Notes: generated from the letters alone by a model not told the origin. A DNA stretch of 64,000 nt from Lactuca virosa (GCA_928212115.1 CAKMRJ010005745.1:79732046-79796045); one strand, 5' to 3'. Positions 1 through 11,711 are shown, counted from the stretch's first letter. A program made the numbers and translations.

Positions 1-1884
1 TATTTTATATGTCCAAATCCATTTGTAAACTGATGTGTGTCTAAATATTAAGATAAAATGTCATATATTGCAATAACATATAATCACATAAAGATATACA
101 CCTTGCTCAACATGTTACAAGGTGAAATGAAATTAACAGCAACTTTTCGTTGAATACAGTTTCTGTTACTGTTCTTAGAAAATTTATATAAAAATCATCA
201 AAGCTCTAAATCCAAATCCGCAAATTTTGAGAGTTTGGAATATGAGTCTAGTTTGTTCGTAAATTTTATCATGAGTTTTAGTGATCTCTAACAGAGGTGA
301 AAATATTCATAATCACAGACTGGTCCGGGTTTGCCTTTGAAATGACAGGCAGTTTTGTAAAAATCACCATAAATTGTAGAAACATCATATGGAGATGTGC
401 AGTAGCCATTTTAAAGCTAAGAGTTTGAACTACTTGCACCTGGAACAGTTTTGAAAACTAAAATATTTAAGTTGACCAAAACAGTCCGTGATTAAAGTCC
501 ATCTTTTCTGATGTAATCTGTTAGAAAAAGTTTAATTGTGTTCTTGATGATTTTACTTGTATTCCCCCCTTAAAACTTAAGAAAAACATGTAAATGTAGG
601 GGTATGAACTCACCTTAGGTGTTATTAGAGGATGGATGTTGGAGAAGAGAAGTGTTCAACCCAAGAACACTTAGAAGATGCCTTGACGAATCGAGAACCT
701 AACTGAAGGTGACGATGTTTGTGTAAGATTCTTATGATTTTGAGTAGAAGGATGTGTAATAATCATAAGAAGAATGAATTATACTTACCAAGAGTGGAAG
801 AAAGCTTGATATCAGCCTTGGAAGTCTTGGAATTGAGAGAGAATGGTGAGAAATTTGGAGTGTGATCCTTGGGGAAAATGAGAGAATGAAAGAAGTATGA
901 GAGAGGGGATGGGTTTTTTATACTTAGACAAGGAGTGGGGCTGGTCATGTAGTGGGTATGAGTTGGTCATGTAGTGGGTAAGAGCTGGTCATGTAGTGGG
1001 AAAGAGTTGGCCATGTAGTGGGTGTGAGTGGTGGCATGTGACATAAAGTAAAGTAAAGTCATCTTTCCACCTCAAGCACCTCCCCTACTAATTATTGGTA
1101 TGAATGGCCCTAAAAAACATGGGGATTACTGACATATAGAGTTCTAACTGTAAAAATAAAGTTTTTGGTGAAAATCCCCCGGTTAAAATGATGAAAAACG
1201 GGCCTAAAACAAAGTCGTAGTCGAAAAACCGGAAACATTATGACACGCAAAAATGCATGTCGTCTTCTTTTATGACAGGGGCTTCCTTGATACTCATTGC
1301 GTGTCATCAACACGCGCGTCGTAAGGTACGACAGACAAATGTGTGTCGTCTTCCTTTATGACAGGGACTTCGGTCCTGAAGCTTCAGTTTTGGGTCCTTA
1401 AGCCTATTTTTACCCGTTTTTACCCCGTTTCAAGTGGTTTTTGACCCAGTTAAGGGTCGGGATGGCCCGAATGATTACAAAAATTTAAAGGAACTTTTGA
1501 GAGAGATTTGGGAGAGATTCGGGAGAGATTTGGGAGAGATTTTAATAGAGAGAGGTTGAGTGAAAGAGATTGTGAGAGGTTTCGTTTGTGATCTTTTTGA
1601 GTGTCCGGCTTCGCAACGAAAGGTCCATAAACCCCGTTAAGCCATGATTTAGTGTCTTACACAATCCCGATGATTGTGCAATAGTGTTTTATCGCTTTGG
1701 TTCGTTGTTTAGCACTGTTAAGGCTAAGGAAAATCAAACACATGAATTTTTCAAATGATGTTTTCTCATTGAAATAGCGAATTGTATAATGTAAACCCTA
1801 ACATACAAGGGTTAATGGAGTTGACCGGTTTGACTTGTTGACTTTGTTTGACTTTGACTTGACCGAAATTTGACGGTTGTCACA
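1..1884 (-). mobile_element. Ty3/gypsy LTR, family A, left copy (partial)
   Basis: This is the right-hand ~1.9 kb of a long LTR, cut by the window edge. It aligns nearly base for base with 7802-9690; I count roughly 25 differences, mostly single-base indels. In plus-strand reading it ends in GTCACA at 1884, followed by AAGAA (1885-1889). The minus orientation follows from the second copy, which is abutted by a reverse-complement polypurine tract. It contains a four-copy 22-bp minisatellite (941-1029) and a block around 1238-1375 in which a TGTCGTCTTC-type segment recurs. No protein-coding content is credible here; the small frames inside it are by-products. Confidence 0.85.
941..1029. repeat. 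22-bp minisatellite inside LTR A
   Basis: Four consecutive 22-bp units of the form YTGGYCATGTAGTGGGWAWG begin at 941, 963, 985 and 1007. The same four units are present in the second LTR copy at about 8748-8836, so the array predates the LTR duplication. Confidence 0.85.
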
Positions 1885-1889
1885 AAGAA

Positions 1890-2948
1890 CTAGAAGAACG
1901 TATTATGGTACGAATGGAGGAGAGGATGGATCAAATGGTTGACCAACTGACTGATAGGATGGTCGAACTGATGAATCGAGGAGGGCAAAGGTCTCGAACA
2001 CATTCTCAATTGGAAGATGGTGAATTTGGGAACCCGTTCGGCGGCAGTGACGGTTCATATTTTGAAGACGATCTAGAAAGGCGGCCAAGGCGTGATCATA
2101 GAGGTGACAATAGGCGTTGGGAGGCCGGAATGAGAATTGATATCCCAGAATTCGATGGGGTCAGTTTGAATCCGGAGGGGTTCATCGACTGGTTGGCTAC
2201 TGTTGAGGAAGTTTTTGAGTTCAAAGAAGTCCCTGAAAACAAAAGAGTGTCATTGATTGCTACCAGGCTACGTGGTAGGGCATCTGCATGGTGGCAACTA
2301 CTGAAACTGACACGAGACAGGCTCGGAAAGTCAAAGGTCGTGACTTGGAGGAAGATGAAGAAGTGTTTACGATCCAACTTCCTACCCCATAACTTTCAAA
2401 GGTTGATGTACCAACGGTTGCAAAATCTGAAGCAGGGTGCCAAATCAGTTGACGATTACACAACTGAGTTCTACCAATTGATTGCCCGAAAAGATATCCA
2501 GGAGACAGAGGAACAACTCGTTGCTCGATATATTGGGGGTCTACGGGTCCAAATCATGGACTCTGTAAATATGTTTGACCCGGTATCTATTTCTGAAGCG
2601 CACCAACGGGCGTTGGCTTTTGAGAAACAAATTCGTCGGGTGGGCGGTTCGTCTTCAACTGCTAATATTGGAGGAAGTTCCGGGACGGGTGGTATGGTAC
2701 CCCGTGTTGTGCCTAATCAACAAAGACCGACATCTAACAGTGTTGGACCAAATCCTAGGACAACTGTTAGTAGCAGCTTGAAGTGTTTTAGTTGTGGGGA
2801 GACAGGTCACCGACATCAGAGTGCAAGAAGGTCGGAAAACGTCATTTGTTTGCTGAGCAAGATGATTGGCAAAATGATGATGCCGGTGAAAATTACGAAG
2901 ATCCCCCTGTGTATGACGAAGAGCATCAATGCGAAGAGGAAGTTGTAA
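1890..2948 (+). pseudogene. gag: gag of chromovirus B (N-terminus displaced, frameshifted)
   Basis: This is the capsid/nucleocapsid region of a Ty3/gypsy element. A Retrotrans_gag-type capsid domain spans roughly 2130-2640 (hallmarks FDGVSLNPEGFIDWL, ASAWWQLL, LARKDI-type helices). A CCHC zinc knuckle follows near 2784 (CFSCGETGH) but the reading frame slips inside it at about 2811-2825, so its last cysteine is lost in this frame. The tail from there to 2948 is out of frame. The first in-frame ATG here (1905) is not the true start. The frame is open back to the AAGAA at 1885-1889, and the missing first codons lie at 6744-6791 on the other side of the element's LTR. The protein would package element RNA; this copy cannot make an intact one. 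Confidence 0.85.
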
Positions 2949-5900
2949 CTGGAGATGTGGGGGTAAATTTGGTGGTAAGGCGGTCTTGTTTTACACCAAA
3001 AGTTATTGGTGATGATTGGCTCAAACACAACATCTTTCAGTCGACATGTACTATTTTGGGAAAGGTTTGTACTTTTGTTATTGATTCAGGAAGTTGTGAT
3101 AACCTTATATCTGAAGAAGCAGTTCCAAAGTTGGCTTTGAAAACAGAAAATCGCCCTAAGCCTTACAAGCTACAGTGGCTTAAGAAGGGTGGCGAGGTCA
3201 CTGTATCTAAATGATCCCTTGTTCAATTTTCTGTTGGTACCACGTATAAAGATGATGTGTGGTGTGATGTGGTTGCTATGGATGCTTGTCATTTGTTGTT
3301 GGGCAGACCTTGGGAGTATGATCGTAACATAGATCATAACGGGCGGACTAATACTTACAGTTTCTTGTTTGGTGGTGTGAAGATAACATTGGTTCCCAGT
3401 AAGCCAAAGAAGCCAGTTCCGAGACCTTCGGGTACTCTACTAACCCTTAATCAGTTTGAAGACGAGTTGGAGGCGGAAGGTGAAATTTTTGTATTGCTCG
3501 GGAAGGAAGTCGCTAAGGAGGTTGAAATTCCTGAGGTTATGGTTCCTCTGCTCAAGGAATTCGCTTATGTTTTCCCTAATAAATTACCTGATGGTTTGCC
3601 ACCTTTACGTGACATCCAGCATCATATTGATTTACAACCAGGAGCTCAGTTGCCTAATAGGCCACATTACAGAATGAGTCCCGGAGAGCATGAGGAGTTG
3701 CGACGACAGGTGGAGGACTTGATTTCAAAAGGTCATGTTCGGGAGAGCATGAGCCCGTGTGCTGTTCCTGCTTTGTTGACTCTTAAAAAGGATGGTACTT
3801 GGCGTATGTGTGTTGATAGTCGCGCCATCAATAAGATCACGGTGAGGTACAGATTTCCAATTCCTCGACTTGATGACCTACTTGACCAGATTAGCAGTGC
3901 CTCTATCTTTACGAAACTGGACTTGAAGAGCGGGTACTATCAGATACGACTTAGGCCTGGGGATGAGTGGAAGACTGCCTTCAAGACTCGTGAAGGATTG
4001 TATGAGTGGTTGGTGATGCCTTTCGGTTTATCAAACGCTCCTAGTACATTTATGCGTGTGATGAACCAGTTGTTCAGGCCCTTTATTGGTAAATTTGTAG
4101 TCGTTTATTTTGATGACATACTTATTTACAGTGCTACTTTTGGTGAGCATGTCAACCATGTGAGGCAGGTTTTGACCGTACTTCGACGGGATAGTTTGTA
4201 TGCAACTATGAAGAAATGTGTGTTTATGGTTCCTAAAGTCTTGTTCTTGGGGTACGTTGTTTCTGGGGAAGGAATACAGGTGGACGAGTCTAAAGTAGCA
4301 GCTGTCAGACAATGGCCAAGTCCAACTACCATCACTGAAGTTCGAAGCTTTCATGGCCTTGCTTCATTCTATAGGAGGTTTATTCCAAACTTTAGTTCTA
4401 TTATGGCACCGATGACTGATTGTATGAAAGGGAAGGCCTTTACTTGGACCGAAGCAGCAGAATCAGCTTTCCAATTAGTAAAAGAGAAGCTTACTACATC
4501 ACCGATCCTTGTATTGCTAGACTTTTCTCAAGTGTTTGAATTACACACGGATGCTTCCAAGGTTGGGATTGGAGCAGTTCTAAGTCAAGGAGGACGACCG
4601 GTTGCCTATTTTAGTGAGAAGTTGACGGGGCCAAAGCTGCATTATAGCACTTATGATGTTGAGTTCTATGCAGTGGTCCAAGCTGTAAAGCATTGGCGCC
4701 ATTATTTATTTCATAAGGAATTTGTTTTGTTCACAGATCATGATTCATTAAGACATATTCGCAGTCAAGATAAGGTGTCACACAAACATGGGAGGTGGAT
4801 GTCGTTCTTGGAAAAATTCACTTTCGTGGTGAAACACAAGTCTAGGATGTCAAATCGGGTGGCTGATGCATTGAGTCGGAGGAGTAATTTGCTAGTTTCC
4901 ATGAGGGTTGGTGTGCCGGGGATGGATGTCCTCATGGAGCAGCTAACGGTTGATCCTTATTTTTCTGTTGTTCTGCAGGGTATACAATCTGGACAGATGT
5001 CTGATTTTCTACTGCATGAAGATTTTCTTTTCAAAGGCAATCAATTGTGCATCCCTGATTCTAGTCTCCGCCTTCAAATCATTAGGGAGCTGCATGGTGA
5101 AGGGCATGTCGGCCGAGATCGCATTTTACAGTTGGTACAATCATCTTATTTTTGGCCTACAATGCGCAAGGAGGTGGATAGATATGTTAAACGGTGTCGA
5201 ATCTGTCAGGTGTCAAAGGGCACATCTACAAATGCAGGACTCTATATGCCTTTGCCTGTTCCATCACAACCTTGGGTAGACATCAGCATGGATTTTGTGT
5301 TGGGTTTACCACGTACTCAACAGGGAAATGATTCAATATTTGTGGTTGTTGATCGTTTTTCTAAGATGGTGCACTTTATTCCTTGCAAAAAGACGACGGA
5401 TGCAGTTAATGTGGCCCAGTTATTCTTTCGAGACGTCTACCGTTTGCATGGATTGCTGTCTTCTATTGTTTCAGATCGAGACACTAGGTTTTTGAGTCAT
5501 TTTTGGCGCAGCCTATGGAAAATGGTGAACACTCAGCTCAATTTTAGTAGTGCATATTATCCTCAAACGGATGGCCAAACAGAGGTTGTCAATCGATCCC
5601 TTGGTAATATTTTGCGGTGTTTAGTGGGTGATCATGTGAAGACCTGGGATCAGAAGCTTTGTCAAGCTGAGTTTGCATCATAATCATGCTATCAACCGAA
5701 GTACTGAGGATATAGTCCATTCCAGGTGGTCTATTCTGTTCAGCCACGGGGACCACTTGATTTGATGTCACTGCCTGTTTCTAGGGTTGTTCCAAAGAAA
5801 GTGCAGGATTTTGTTGGAGGACTGCATGATGTTCATAAGGCTGTTCATGACAACTTGGTCCGAGCTAACTCCAAGTACAAGCAAGATGCAGATAAAAAAC

Positions 5901-6268
5901 GCAGACAAGTTGATTTTGAAGTAGGTGACTTTGTTTGGGCTGTTTTGACTAAAGATCGTTTTTCGGTTGGTGAGTACAACAAGCTGTCAGCTAAGAAGAT
6001 TGGACCAGTGGAGATTGTGGAGAAGATTAATTCCAATGCTTACCGTCTACAATTGCCAAGCCACATTCGTTGTTCCGATGTTTTCAATGTAAAGCATTTG
6101 CTTCCTTATTATGGGGATTCTTCTGATGATGACCATGGTGAACATTCGGGGTCGAATTTTGTCTACCCAGGAGGGGATGATGCGGGCCCTAGTGTGGAGG
6201 ATCGGGCCCTTGCGTTCCTAGAGGCCCACGATCGTGTGACTAAAGGGGCTTCACGGAAATGGCCATAA
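2792..6268 (+). pseudogene. pol: pol of CRM-like chromovirus B (protease, RT, RNase H, integrase)
   Basis: The pol region is read in one frame with three breaks. Protease: IDSGSCDNLI near 3080 holds the catalytic DSG. Reverse transcriptase: roughly 3590-4130, with YFDDILIYS near 4106. RNase H: HTDASK near 4543. Integrase: HHCC zinc finger about 5087-5210, catalytic D near 5290, D near 5470 and E near 5580; a GPV-type C-terminal module sits in 5990-6110. Breaks: an in-frame TGA at 3212-3214, which by position looks like a CGA changed by C-to-T; a one-base slip giving TAA at 5681-5683; and a compensating two-base slip by about 5712, after which the original frame resumes. RT and integrase wording resembles the CRM chromovirus clade and I see no classical chromodomain. 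The clade call is from memory of the family; the superfamily call is secure. Confidence 0.88.
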
Positions 6269-6709
6269 CTTTGGCTACGAATCTCCGTTTCGGGCCTACG
6301 ACCAGTCAAATCGAAGCTTGGAGCAAGGAGCACGTCTAGATAAGTTCTCGAAAGGGACTTACCTATTTTTGAGTCCAGAAATCGCTTTCTAAATGGAGTT
6401 ATGAACAATTTTGTTATTTTTCCTTAATTTTTGGGTTTTGTTTTTGGGTTTGTATTTGGCCCATGGACTTTTAGGGTTTCATTTTAATTTCTGCTTCTTA
6501 TTTAACTGTTTTTGATATAATTTGGATGGTCGATCATCAATTTTATGAACTTTCGATTTTCTCCCAAATTCTGTGTGTTAACCCAGATTTTGAAGCCAAT
6601 CCCACGGTATTCGTAGAATCAACGTGGTTTTGAAGAGATTGTCCTGGCTATTCTTTTAGAATCAACAGGTTCATTCTTGGTTATCTTTGTGTTGTTTTTT
6701 TGCGCTGCA
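6181..6709 (+). mobile_element. LTR of chromovirus B (single copy, approximate limits)
   Basis: The stretch between the end of pol and a primer-binding site must contain the element's LTR. A purine tract (AGGAGGGGATGA, near 6169-6180) precedes TGCGGGCC, and TGCA at 6706-6709 precedes the PBS, giving an LTR of about 0.53 kb that overlaps the last pol codons. Only one copy is in the window, so neither edge can be checked by comparison. Confidence 0.55.
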
Positions 6710-6714
6710 TCAGT

Positions 6715-6727
6715 TGGTATCAAAGCC
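6715..6727 (+). other. Primer-binding site of chromovirus B
   Basis: TGGTATCAAAGCC differs by one base from the plant initiator-Met tRNA complement TGGTATCAGAGCC. It lies five bases after the presumed LTR end and 17 bases before the gag ATG, as expected for a minus-strand primer site. Confidence 0.75.
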
Positions 6728-6743
6728 GAATTCCTGGTTCAAA

Positions 6744-6791
6744 ATGCCTCCGAGGAGAAACAGGACGCCCGCTAATGTTCATGAGCAAGAA
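6744..6791 (+). pseudogene. gag: First codons of chromovirus B gag, cut by LTR A
   Basis: An ATG opens a frame of 15 codons (MPPRRNRTPANVHEQ) that runs into AAGAA at 6787-6791 and is then broken by LTR A starting TGTCACACC at 6792. The same AAGAA stands at 1885-1889 in front of the gag remainder, in the matching phase. So this is the missing N-terminus of the gag at the left of the window, found about 4.9 kb downstream of the rest of it. Confidence 0.8.
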
Positions 6792-9690
6792 TGTCACACC
6801 CCCAAACCAAGGATGGCGGAAACGTCCGGGGGTGGAGGACTTCGTGTATAGTATCATAACAACAATTGTAATAGTAATTCAAGCAAACACAACCAACATA
6901 TATATAATTGAAAAAGTTACATCATTGTATGAATTACATGTTTACGAATCAATTACAATATGTTGACAAAATATGAAATAGTAGACGCCTTAGCGTCCCA
7001 TCCTCAAAAGCACTTGATTACCTGTTTAATGATTTCCTGAGAATACAAGTTGTTTGAAAAAGTGTCAACACAAAGGTTGGTGAGTTCATAAGCTTTTGTT
7101 TGGTATTATTAAAAGCCTTTTGTTTGTGAAAGTAGTATTTGTGTTAGAAAATCCAATATTTTCCTTAATGTGTAAATGTAGTCTTAAAACCCAAAGACCG
7201 AAATGTACAAGTAATTTGTCATATTTATAGTAAAACAATGCAAGTTTAAATCGACATAAACTCGCTAAATTTTAATGAAGTTCCCGTAAATTCCAATGTT
7301 TATTAATACTTTATGTGAGTTATTATAACCATGCTATGACCTAGTTGGCCTGAAACGACGTTCTTCAGGCGTCGGAAATGTAATGACATTTGTCACCCCA
7401 TACCTGCCGGTCTAGCTGTTGCATGCTGCTTAGGTGTGGGTTTGTCAAACCCAATATAGATCTATACACAACTATCACGCTCTCCCTCAAGGAGACTCTT
7501 GTTACAATACAGGACTTAATGGTAATTTGAAGTAAATGTCTCACAAAGTCATTAACGAATTTACGTGTAGTGTAATGAAAACTTGGTACCGTATGGTCGT
7601 ACCTTGCTTAATGAAAATATCCTTTGTATAAATGTACCCTTTTTAAATGTATGTGTTATGTAATGTATCATAAACTATACCTATTATAGTTTATCAACCA
7701 AGGGTAGTACGTTGTAATGTATGCAAACTATATTCAAAATAGTTTATTAAATGTTTGAATGTATCGGTTGTACTTTGATTATAATCACTTGTTATTCTTT
7801 ATATTTTATATGTCCAAGTCCATTTGTAAACTGATGTGTGTCTAAATATTAATATAAAATGTCATATATTGCAATAACATATAATCACATAAAGATATAC
7901 ACCTTGCTCAACATGTTACAAGGTGAAATGAAATTAACAGCAACTTTTCGTTGAATACAGTTTCTGTTACTGTTCTTAGAAAATTTATATAAAAATCATC
8001 AAAGCTCTAAATCCAAATCCGCAAATTTTGAGAGTTTGGAATATGAGTCTAGTTTGTTCGTAAATTTTATCATGAGTTTTAGTGATCTCTAACAGAGGTG
8101 AAAATTATTCATAATCACAGACTGGTCCGGGTTTGCCTTTGAAATGACAGGCAGTTTTGTAAAAATCACCATAAATTGTATAAAAATCATATGCAGATGT
8201 GCAGGTAGCCATTTTAAAGCTAAGAGTTTGAACTACTTGCACCTGGAACAGTTTTGAAAACTAAAATATTTAAGTTGACCAAAACAGTCCGTGATTAAAG
8301 TCCATCTTTTTTGATGTAATCTGTTAGAAAAAGTTTAATTGTGTTCTTGATGATTTTACTTGTATTCCCCCCTTAAAACTTAAGAAAAACATGTAAATGT
8401 AGGGGTATGAACTCACCTTAGGTGTTATTAGAGGATGGATGTTGGAGAAGAGAAGTGTTCAACCCAAGAACACTTAGAAGATGCCTTGACGAATCGAGAA
8501 CCTAACATGAAGGTGACGATGTTTGTGTAAGATTCTTATGATTTTGAGTAGAAAGATGTGTAATAATCATAAGAAGAATGAATTATACTTACCAAGAGTG
8601 GAAGAAAGCTTGATAATCAGCCTTGGAAGTCTTGGAATTGAGAGAGAATGGTGAGAGAATTTGGAGTGTGATCCTTGGAGGAAAATGAGAGAATGAAAGA
8701 AGTATGAAGAGAGGGGATGGGTTTTTATACTTAGACAAGGAGTGGGGCTGGTCATGTAGTGGGTATGAGTTGGTCATGTAGTGGGTAAGAGCTGGTCATG
8801 TAGTGGGAAAGAGTTGACCATGTAGTGGGTGTGAGTGGTGGCATGTGACATAAAGTAAAGTAAAGTCATCTTTCCACCTCAAGCACCTCCCCTACTAATT
8901 ATTGGTATGAATGGCCCTAAAAAAACGTGGGGATTACTGACATATAGAGTTCTAACTGTAAAAATAAAGTTTTTGGTGAAAATCCCGCGTAAAATGATGA
9001 AAAACGGGCCTAAAACAAAGTCGTAGTCGAAAAACCGGAAACATTATGACACGCAAAAATTCATGTCGTCTTCTTTTATGACAGGGGCTTCCTTGATACT
9101 CATTGCGTGTCATCAACACGCGCGTCGTAAGGTTACGACAGACAAATGTGTGTCGTCTTCCTTTATGACAGGGACTTCGGTCCTGAAGCTTCAGTTTTGG
9201 GTCCTTAAGCCTATTTTACCCGTTTTTACCCCGTTTCAAGTGGTTTTTGACCCAGTTAAGGGTCGGGATGGCCCGAATGATTACAAAAATTTAAAGGAAC
9301 TTTTGAGAGAGATTTGGGAGAGATTCGGGAGAGATTTGGGAGAGATTTTAATAGAGAGAGGTTGAGTGAAAGAGATTGTGAGAGGTTTCGTTTGTGATCT
9401 TTTTGAGTGTCCGGCTTCGCAACGAAAGGTCCATAAACCCCGTTAAGCCATGATTTAGTGTCTTACACAATCCCGATGATTGTGCAATAGTGTTTTATCG
9501 CTTTGGTTCGTTGTTTAGCATTGTTAAGGCTAAGGAAAATCAAACACATGAATTTTTCAAATGATGTTTTCTCATTGAAATAGCGAATTGTATAATGTAA
9601 ACCCTAACATACAAGGGTTAATGGAGTTGACCGGTTTGACTTGTTGACTTTGTTTGACTTTGACTTGACCGAAATTTGACGGTTGTCACA
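6792..9690 (-). mobile_element. Ty3/gypsy LTR, family A, complete right copy
   Basis: This 2,899-bp LTR starts TGTCACACCC and ends GGTTGTCACA in plus reading. Its minus orientation is set by the adjacent sequence at 9691-9730, which read in reverse is a polypurine tract directly before TGTGACAACC. The left flank is AAGAA inside B gag. Positions 7802-9690 are nearly identical to 1-1884. It includes the 22-bp minisatellite at 8748-8836. No coding content. Confidence 0.88.
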
Positions 9691-9735
9691 TCATCCCCCC
9701 GTTAGAGGGAATTTCGTCCCGAAATTTGCATTTTG
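9691..9735 (-). mobile_element. Polypurine tract and 3' edge of element A
   Basis: Read on the minus strand this is a gypsy 3' end: an AAATTCCCTCTAACG-type stretch followed by GGGGGGATGA directly before the LTR. The same motif precedes the family C LTRs at 13753-13765 and 20154-20166, so A and C belong to one lineage. Only some tens of bases of A's internal region can be recognised before the match fades. Confidence 0.7.
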
Positions 9736-10062
9736 ATTGGGACTTCAAGAGTTTGGAAAAAGATGTGGAAAACTTTGCATAGTACAAGAAATTGATTATG
9801 GTGAGGAACAACCCTCCTGATGTCACATGACGACCTTGGAAATTTCTTATTGTAACTTGAACTGAGTCAATTTAAAAGGATTTTATTGTTTTGGGATGAT
9901 AGAGTATTCTATGTGTGCTTTTATACTCCCTGTTTTATCCTTGGTATTACCACTATGAATATTTTATAACGTAGTTAGCGAGTTCCATCATTACGAATGT
10001 TTCAACAAATTTTGACGAAATTTGCATTATAAGTCCTACTAGTTCTTTTATAGTCGATTGGC
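9736..10062. other. Unclassified spacer
   Basis: No reading frame or structure stands out. It could be decayed internal sequence of element A or the left flank of the RKD gene island; the sequence does not decide. Confidence 0.4.
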
Positions 10063-10212
10063 GTAAACTAGTCGTATATCATTAAGATTGCAAGGACATT
10101 TTGGATGGGTGACCCCGCCTTAAGCCCACAACCAAACAAGGAACAGGGAATGAGGCGGAATCACACATTCTAAGTCCATAGAATCTTAATGATATATGAC
10201 CATAACGTTTAC
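10063..10212. repeat. Imperfect foldback (inverted repeat)
   Basis: The left arm at 10063-10089 (GTAAAC...TATATCATTAAGATT) is complementary to the right arm at 10182-10212, with a few extra bases in the right arm and a loop of about 92 bases. The loop contains the 27-base segment that recurs at 13129-13155. It resembles a small MITE-like foldback, but I found no convincing target-site duplication. Confidence 0.5.
10121..10147 (+). repeat. 27-bp direct repeat, left member
   Basis: TAAGCCCACAACCAAACAAG plus GAACAGG recurs at 13129-13155 with one mismatch. The two copies bracket the RKD gene island. Confidence 0.8.
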
Positions 10213-11504
10213 ACTAGCCATCATAGATTCCAGGGGCGTAGTATTATTGGGGCCAGGAGTAGGAATTGTAGTTCAAAATAAAATTGTTATAAGCCTGCTA
10301 TCTTCAAACTTGGGCTTTGGCCCCTCCCGATTCCTAATCAGAATGGTCCAATACTCTTGCCCGATCCAAGTCGAGAGTTGATTCATGTGGCTTGAGCTTA
10401 GGCTTGGGTCTTAGAGAAAGAGGCAATGCGTCAGGCTGGCTTCACAGAGCTGCAAAAACTCTTCTCTCTCGACAGTGGATAGATAATATGCCTTGGCTCT
10501 TCAGGCCCACATTGCCTACTGGGCGAACTCAAATGAACATCCACTTTGTTACCCCACTTGGGTTATAGGCAAGTGTTACCAAGCCCGATATCAAGAAATC
10601 AAAATCGATTCATCCCTATTTGCCCAATTCGCTGCCTATCTCGCCTGCTGTTCGTTTCTCGCTGTCTCGCTAAGTCAGTCGCCTGGTCTCACTCTCGCCA
10701 ATCGCCATCGCCTAATGCCCAAATCCCTATTCACACTTCACAGAAATCAGGTATGTAATCCCGAGACCCATATCCTGTTCAGCTGTTCTTTCTTTTCTGA
10801 TTGTAAGATTGTTGATTGTTGGTGTTGGCGTATTGCACTGCTGCTGCTGTTTTCAGTCAATCCGTTGCCTATTTATGCGTTACTACTGTCTTACTGAGTT
10901 TCTTTTTAATTTGGCTGTCATTTCTGATTTGGCGATTTTCCAATTTGATTTACAAGTTATGAACTTATAGATTTGGTTATTGTTAAATGAGTTATTGGTT
11001 ATTGTTCAAATTTTGATTTTGATTTTTTTTTTGTTAATTTCAGTTTATAATATTTTCGCCCCCCCCCCCCCTCTCCCAAGTTAATTGTTCAAGCTCCGTT
11101 ACTGATAGATTTACTGGTAAAAACCCTGAGTTTTTACATAGATGATAAGACTTATTTGGGTTTTGCCGTGTTCCCAAGATTCATGGTTTATAGACTTGAA
11201 TAGATGCTAGTTTTAGTAATAAAAAGAAATTTAGAATTTAAATGTCGATGTTAGATGCTTGTACTGATATTTAAGGGGTTAAAAAAAATAAAGTTTTATT
11301 AGTTACCTATAGCGACACTCAAGTCATAATTTGCATGTGTGAAGACTTGGAGTACTTTCTAATGAAAAGTGTGCTACTGGGGAAATTCGAAACTGGTACG
11401 TAGCTTCAAAGTCAAGAATATGCAGTAGGCATGTGATGCATTAAATGCATGAGGCACAAAAGTCCTAATTTGCAGCAACATATACGTATATGTGTGTGAA
11501 TTAA
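10213..11504. other. Upstream region of the RKD gene, no confident gene
   Basis: The sequence near 10233 (CAGGGGCGTAGTATTA) resembles a hAT-type terminal sequence but its partner end was not found. A pyrimidine-rich, possibly transcribed stretch runs from 10450 to 10900, with open frames that show no recognisable domain. Poly-C/CT runs at about 11058-11076 and poly-T/A runs are scattered. This probably holds distal promoter sequence and old repeats. Confidence 0.4.
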
Positions 11505-11676
11505 AGAAGAAGGTTACGGCTCAAAGACCATTCATTTCCTCTTTATTTTTTATTTATTACTCCTCCCACTTACCTTATATAAATCATCACAGAAGAAGGT
11601 TACGGCTCAAAGACCATTCATTTCCTCTTTATTTGTTATTCGTTACTTCTCCCACTTCCCTTATATAAATCAGCAC
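11505..11676 (+). repeat. 86-bp tandem duplication of the RKD promoter
   Basis: Unit 1 (11505-11590) and unit 2 (11591-11676) are both 86 bp, directly abutting, with only a handful of substitutions. Each carries AGAAGAAGGTTACGGCTCAA at its start and a TATATAAAT box near its end, so the gene has two TATA boxes one repeat length apart. Confidence 0.9.
11662..11670 (+). promoter_or_regulatory. Proximal TATA box of the RKD gene
   Basis: TATATAAAT lies about 42 bases before the start codon at 11712, in repeat unit 2. A second TATATAAAT lies 86 bases upstream (11576-11584) in unit 1. The short leader implied by the proximal box suggests that either box could be used. Confidence 0.6.
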
Positions 11677-11711
11677 ATTCTTACCGCGACTCTTTAACTT
11701 CTCCCTCACAA

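Noticed and set aside
5726..6268. Separate gene after B pol
   Set aside because: It is the integrase C-terminus of the same pol, in the same frame, separated by two compensating small slips.
10105..10117. 5S rRNA-like GGATGGGTGACC
   Set aside because: Only about 12 bases match the 5S gene and no flanking 5S sequence is present.
10493..10897. 134-codon open frame upstream of the RKD gene
   Set aside because: No recognisable domain, frame overlaps other similar frames, and composition looks like non-coding sequence; an untranslated exon remains possible.
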